Shown one piece after another: positions 7,593 to 10,536 of a DNA stretch of 10,536 nt (the stretch's first letter is position 1; each line of letters begins with the position of its first letter). Under the pieces are notes generated by a model that was given only the letters and a program-made list of their open reading frames with translations, was not told the DNA's origin and did not search any database. The stretch is from Candidatus Rifleibacteriota bacterium (GTDB lineage Bacteria; Muiribacteriota; Ozemobacteria; Ozemobacterales; Ozemobacteraceae), in NCBI GenBank assembly GCA_028691595.1, contig JAQUZA010000087.1:1-10536 (forward strand), in the 5' to 3' direction. The position numbers were made by a program, and so were the translations under genes.

Positions 7593-7752
7593 GATTAGTT
7601 TATTTCTTGATTATAATGAAATTTTTAAACAGCGAAAGAGATAAAAAAAGTTCTTTAAAATAAGAGTCGCATTTAATGCCAGCACAGCCTGTCAGCCTGG
7701 TTACCGGTTTAAAACCAGTTAATCCATCGATTCCTTGTTTCAAAGAGTCTGA
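7593..7752. other. Gene-free AT-rich upstream region with a small dyad
   Basis: Left part of the gap between the secreted-protein gene and the insertion element. I see no credible gene. Apart from the -10 candidate it holds a near-perfect 17-bp dyad at 7703-7719 (ACCGGTTT-A-AAACCAGT, one mismatched pair). This could be an operator but has no known match that I recognise. Confidence 0.3.
7610..7615 (-). promoter_or_regulatory. Candidate -10 element for the secreted-protein gene
   Basis: On the minus strand 7610-7615 reads TATAAT, a perfect -10 match, about 33 nt upstream of the chosen start codon. No good -35 is seen at 16-18 bp spacing (best is CTTTCG, 2/6). The surrounding sequence is AT-rich, so chance occurrence is possible. 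Confidence 0.33.
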
Positions 7753-7762
7753 TAAAAAGGAG

Positions 7763-7892
7763 CAGGGCAAACGCACTAAAACACTTCAAATCCTCAATTG
7801 GACTGGATTCCCGCTTTCGCGGGAATGACATGATTTGTTTCCGTCATTCCGGGCGTAGACCCGGAATCCATGAATTTAATGCGTTTGCCCTG
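7763..7892. mobile_element. 130-bp MITE-like element with terminal inverted repeats and 10-bp target duplication
   Basis: The ends are exact 13-bp inverted repeats, CAGGGCAAACGCA (7763-7775) and TGCGTTTGCCCTG (7880-7892). The likeness extends to 17 of 18 bp. Immediately outside each end is the same 10-bp word, TAAAAAGGAG (7753-7762 and 7893-7902), as expected of a target-site duplication. The element is too short to encode a transposase, so it must have been moved in trans by a full-length insertion sequence with the same ends. CAGGG-type ends with 8-10-bp duplications recall the ISAs1 family, but that link is from memory and unproven. A hairpin pair (7804-7870) fills its centre. Confidence 0.82.
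7804..7870. repeat. Inverted pair of REP/dRS3-like hairpins (REPIN-like)
   Basis: Hairpin 1 has an 8-bp stem, ATTCCCGC/GCGGGAAT (7807-7814 and 7819-7826), with loop TTTC. Hairpin 2 has an 8-bp stem, ATTCCGGG/CCCGGAAT (7846-7853 and 7860-7867), with loop CGTAGA. The second is a diverged reverse complement of the first: the outer ends are TGGATTCC and GGAATCCA, and the inner flanks are GGAATGAC and GTCATTCC. Hairpin 1 fits the Neisseria dRS3 pattern ATTCCC-N8-GGGAAT. Similar dispersed repeats occur in many bacteria. This arrangement of two inverted REP units resembles a REPIN. Confidence 0.75.
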
Positions 7893-7909
7893 TAAAAAGG
7901 AGGTGCAGC

Positions 7910-7938
7910 TTTCAATTTTAGCTCTTATGGTTTATATT
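7910..7938 (+). promoter_or_regulatory. Weak candidate promoter for the polyferredoxin-TPR gene
   Basis: TATATT (7933-7938) matches the -10 consensus at 5/6; a 17-bp spacer leads back to TTTCAA (7910-7915), 3/6 for -35. It lies between the insertion element and the gene, so if real, the element sits immediately upstream of the core promoter. Confidence 0.25.
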
Positions 7939-7969
7939 TTTTAAAATCGATCAAATAAGAGGAAATAGC

Positions 7970-9961
7970 ATGATCTGGGCTAGATTTCGCCGGCCGCTTC
8001 TGTTGCTTGTCTATATTTTATTTTTTCTTCACACTGCTCTATGGCATCATTGGGGCTATGAAGGAGTCGGACATCTGGGGTTCGGAGAGTTTTTTGGGAC
8101 CATGCGCTCCGGAGTCATCACTGCCGGAACCATCTTTTCGATCGCTGTTTTTCTGCATGCTCTGTTTTTTGGTGGGTTGTTCTGCGGCTGGTTCTGCCAC
8201 TGGGGCATCACCCAGGATGTAGCTTTCTGGATCATGAAAAAAGCAGGTATTAAGCCATGCATGCAGCATTTGAATTCACGATTGATTCCATGGGCATGGT
8301 TCATCATCATTATCGCGCAGGTGGTAATTTACTGGATTTTTAACGGTTTTCCGACCAGTTTTTCATTCAACCCTTCAGCAACACCCGTCTGGTCAGGGGT
8401 TCCACGCTCTATTCTTCTTATCTGTCTGACAACCATGATCAGTGGCTTTTTTCTTATATTTCTTTTTGGCGAAAGGGCTTTCTGCCGCAGCATCTGCACC
8501 TTTAGACTCTGGTTCAGCTGGTTAGAGCGCTTTGCGCCCCACAAGGTCAGACAGACAAAAGATTGCACTTCCTGTCAGCAGGAATGCACCTCTTCGTGCC
8601 CGATGGGTCTTGATGTAGCCGCAGAGATTCGTGATCTTGGGCATGTTAAGAACACTGAATGCATTAAATGTCATATTTGCATCGGAGCCTGCCCAACCGG
8701 GGTTCTCGAAACATCTTTTAAAAAGAACAGCTTTCACAAGAACGGGCAACCAGCCGGGCAAACTTCGGCTCTGAGCGGTTCAATCTCGCTGCTTCAAGCC
8801 GGAATGGCGATCATAGTTCTGATTCTCTTTGGTTTTGACGTGGGCGGCAACATTTCTCTTTCGCTCGGCTTCCTGGCCGGTTTTTTGCTGATTCATGTCT
8901 GGCACAGCCGTTCAATTACGTTATTTGAAGCTATAATTTCGGTGCTGGTCGTTGTCGGGCTATATTTCAAAGATGATATGAACGACCCGGTTTCTTTGGC
9001 CAAAGGCCTTCTGGCAATCGCAGTCTTTCTGATTGCTGCCAGAACGGTTGGCTTCGAAAAAGGTTTTGCGTTTATAAACAAAACAGCACCGTCATTGCAG
9101 ACTTCGAGGGTGCTGATGGCTGTGGTTCTTGCTTTTGCTCTGTTTCTCGGTGTCAGTGAAACCCGCACGAGTATTTTGATTCACAAAGCCAATGCAGCCC
9201 GCCGCAGCAATGATACCGGCACCTACGCAACTATCATGGAAAGTTGTGCTGGAGCTCATTCAGACCCTGCCGGAGCCTATTTTGACCTTGCCAAAGCACA
9301 GCTCAAAATCAATGAGCCGCAGAAAGCCGCCAGAAGCCTTAAAAAGAGCCTTGATCTGATGTTTTCGGCCAAAGTTGCCATTGAAATGTATGAATTGCTG
9401 CGAACCTTTGGAAACAGTCAGGTAGCCGAAGAATTCGCCGCGTATCTTATGAGCACTTACCCCGAAGTCGTTGATTTTGTCTTTCTCAACGGGAGTATAA
9501 TGCTCGAAAAGAAAGATTTTGTCGGCGCAGAAAACCTCTACCGGGGTGTCATCGCCAAACAGCCCGACAATCATGACGGCTACATCGCCATGGGTGAATT
9601 GCGCCTGCAGCAATCTCGCATAGATGAAGCCGAAGAATTTTTCAGCCGCGCCTACACAATTTCACCTGCAAGTTCGGCTTTCTATATGGCAGACATCTGC
9701 TTTCAGCGTCAGGAATACAGCAAAGCAGAATCTTTTTATGCCGAAGCGGTCAGCAAAAATCCGCCCAATGTCGTCTATTTAATGGATCAGGGGGGCAACT
9801 TCGCGGCGCAGAACAAATTGCGTGACGCGATAAACACCTGGAAAAAGGCCCTGGAAATCGCCCCGGATCTTTCTCTGGCCCGTGAAAACATCGACCAGGC
9901 CGAAGCAGCCCTGGCAGCAAAAAAGGCTGCCATTCTCGGCGATAAACCAGAGTCAGAGTAA
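7970..9961 (+). CDS. NapH/CcoG-like membrane polyferredoxin fused to C-terminal TPR domain
   Basis: A 663-residue membrane iron-sulfur protein. By family likeness it passes electrons at the inner membrane; the donor and acceptor are unknown. Two CxxxC pairs follow membrane segments: C72/C76 (FCGWFCHWG) and C172/C176 (FCRSICTFRLW). Two 4Fe-4S ferredoxin motifs follow: C199-C202-C206-C210-P and C231-C234-C237-C241-P. The first has spacing CxxCxxxCxxxC, one residue longer than the standard CxxCxxCxxxC of the second. Membrane segments lie near 8-25, 47-69, 106-124, 147-167, 273-290, 292-309, 317-333, 343-360 and 377-396. Residues about 405-640 are TPR-like helical pairs (for example A-x-x-x-Y-x-x-A and ALEIAPDLSLAREN). 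With the N terminus inside, the ferredoxins would be cytosolic and the TPRs external. AGAGGAA at 7958-7964 supports the start. No partner oxidoreductase gene adjoins. Confidence 0.85.
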   Translation: MIWARFRRPLLLLVYILFFLHTALWHHWGYEGVGHLGFGEFFGTMRSGVITAGTIFSIAVFLHALFFGGLFCGWFCHWGITQDVAFWIMKKAGIKPCMQHLNSRLIPWAWFIIIIAQVVIYWIFNGFPTSFSFNPSATPVWSGVPRSILLICLTTMISGFFLIFLFGERAFCRSICTFRLWFSWLERFAPHKVRQTKDCTSCQQECTSSCPMGLDVAAEIRDLGHVKNTECIKCHICIGACPTGVLETSFKKNSFHKNGQPAGQTSALSGSISLLQAGMAIIVLILFGFDVGGNISLSLGFLAGFLLIHVWHSRSITLFEAIISVLVVVGLYFKDDMNDPVSLAKGLLAIAVFLIAARTVGFEKGFAFINKTAPSLQTSRVLMAVVLAFALFLGVSETRTSILIHKANAARRSNDTGTYATIMESCAGAHSDPAGAYFDLAKAQLKINEPQKAARSLKKSLDLMFSAKVAIEMYELLRTFGNSQVAEEFAAYLMSTYPEVVDFVFLNGSIMLEKKDFVGAENLYRGVIAKQPDNHDGYIAMGELRLQQSRIDEAEEFFSRAYTISPASSAFYMADICFQRQEYSKAESFYAEAVSKNPPNVVYLMDQGGNFAAQNKLRDAINTWKKALEIAPDLSLARENIDQAEAALAAKKAAILGDKPESE

Positions 9962-9994
9962 TGCCTTACCGCTGGTTCAGCGAGAACGGCCCTT

Positions 9995-10536
9995 TTATAT
10001 GATTGAACGCCCGATGGCTGCGGCAACTTTCGCCGCCCGGGCAAAAATCGCGGCAAATTCCCGGGGATCGATTGACTGAGTGCCATCAGAAAAGGCTTCA
10101 GCCGGTCTTTCATGCACTTCAAGCATTATTCCGTCAGCTCCGGCAGCAATACTGGCCAGGGCAAGGGGGCCCACGAGGGTTCTTCGCCCGCTGGCATGGC
10201 TGGGGTCAACGATGACCGGCAGATGTGAAATTTCTTTGAGCGCTGGAACCGAGCCAATATCGAGACTGAAGCGGGTATAGTGCTCGAAAGTGCGAATGCC
10301 ACGCTCACAGAGAATAACCTCGGTATTACCATACGAAATCAAATACTCAGCAGCACAGAGCAGTTCTTCGATACTTGAACCCATGCCACGTTTTAAAATT
10401 ACAGGTTTTCTAATCTGGCTAAGATGCTTCAGCAACTGAAAATTGCTCATGTTTCTGGTGCCAACCTGTATTATATCAACATGGTCATCGATCAGTTCGA
10501 CATCAAACGGGTCTTTAACCTCAGACAGCAACAACA
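9995..10536 (-). CDS. aroF: 3-deoxy-7-phosphoheptulonate (DAHP) synthase, type I-beta (5' partial)
   Basis: Condenses phosphoenolpyruvate and erythrose 4-phosphate to DAHP, the first step of aromatic amino-acid synthesis, in the cytosol. About 180 C-terminal residues are visible; the frame runs off the right edge, and the TTG at 10532-10534 is internal sequence, not a start. Recognisable blocks, in order, are the EVKDPFDVEL strand, DIIQVGTRNMSNFQLL, PVILKRGMG, ILCERGIRTFE, LPVIVDPSHASGRR and GADGIMLEVHERPAEAFSDGTQS. The His in DPSHASG, the Glu in MLEVHERP and the Asp in FSDGTQS match metal ligands of this enzyme class. The pattern is that of the Thermotoga/Bacillus-type I-beta enzymes rather than E. 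coli AroG. Whether an N-terminal ACT/ferredoxin-like or chorismate mutase domain exists cannot be seen. It is convergent with the polyferredoxin gene, 33 nt apart. Confidence 0.95.
   Translation of the reverse strand, partial: LLLSEVKDPFDVELIDDHVDIIQVGTRNMSNFQLLKHLSQIRKPVILKRGMGSSIEELLCAAEYLISYGNTEVILCERGIRTFEHYTRFSLDIGSVPALKEISHLPVIVDPSHASGRRTLVGPLALASIAAGADGIMLEVHERPAEAFSDGTQSIDPREFAAIFARAAKVAAAIGRSII

Noticed and set aside
7893..7929. Small gene following the strong SD AAAAAGGAGGTG at 7894-7905
   Set aside because: The next ATG (7927) is over 20 nt away and opens only five codons; the word is better explained as the target-site copy flanking the insertion element.
9970..9982. CGCTGGTTCAGCG hairpin as a terminator between the convergent polyferredoxin and aroF genes
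   Set aside because: The 5-bp stem with 3-nt loop is followed by mixed sequence and only a short T run 10 nt later; too weak to call.
9787..10122. 111-residue minus-strand frame spanning the gap between the polyferredoxin gene and aroF
   Set aside because: It overlaps the ends of two well-supported genes and is antisense or out of frame to both.
10532..10534. TTG as the start codon of aroF
   Set aside because: The visible protein begins in the middle of the conserved DAHP synthase barrel, so the gene continues beyond the window edge.

Overview
The window reads as a chromosomal segment from a Gram-negative-type bacterium of intermediate base composition. The mixture of genes (a eukaryote-like P5C dehydrogenase, a methionine-gamma-lyase-like enzyme, a PRC-MgtE transporter, a membrane polyferredoxin and a type I-beta DAHP synthase) suggests an anaerobic or facultative, amino-acid-using organism. 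I cannot name the phylum from sequence alone. There are no rRNA or tRNA genes, CRISPR arrays, phage genes or intact transposase genes.

Layout, left to right. (1) The 3' part of a gene for a probably exported protein of unknown function, built from three diverged repeats. (2) pruA, 1-pyrroline-5-carboxylate dehydrogenase of the ALDH4A1 type. (3) A perfect 23-bp hairpin acting as a bidirectional terminator between convergent genes. (4) On the minus strand, a PLP-dependent trans-sulfuration-family enzyme, closest by motif to methionine gamma-lyase. (5) A divergent promoter region, then mgtE, a Mg2+ transporter/channel with an N-terminal PRC-like extension. A strong Shine-Dalgarno sequence before mgtE points at an out-of-frame 33-codon ORF that overlaps the transporter start. 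(6) On the minus strand, a secreted protein of unknown function. (7) A roughly 390-bp gene-free stretch holding a 130-bp non-autonomous insertion element with terminal inverted repeats and a 10-bp target duplication; inside it is a pair of inverted REP/dRS3-like hairpins. (8) A NapH/CcoG-like membrane polyferredoxin fused to a C-terminal TPR domain. (9) On the minus strand, the 3' part of aroF, DAHP synthase, running off the right edge.

The genes do not form one pathway. Most sit in single-gene or two-gene units facing alternately. Amino-acid metabolism is the commonest theme: P5C to glutamate, sulfur amino-acid cleavage, and entry to the shikimate pathway. The most unusual items are the small insertion element with its nested hairpin pair, the mgtE start region with its acidic leader ORF, and the polyferredoxin-TPR fusion. 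I see no clear evidence of a complete undescribed multi-gene system here.
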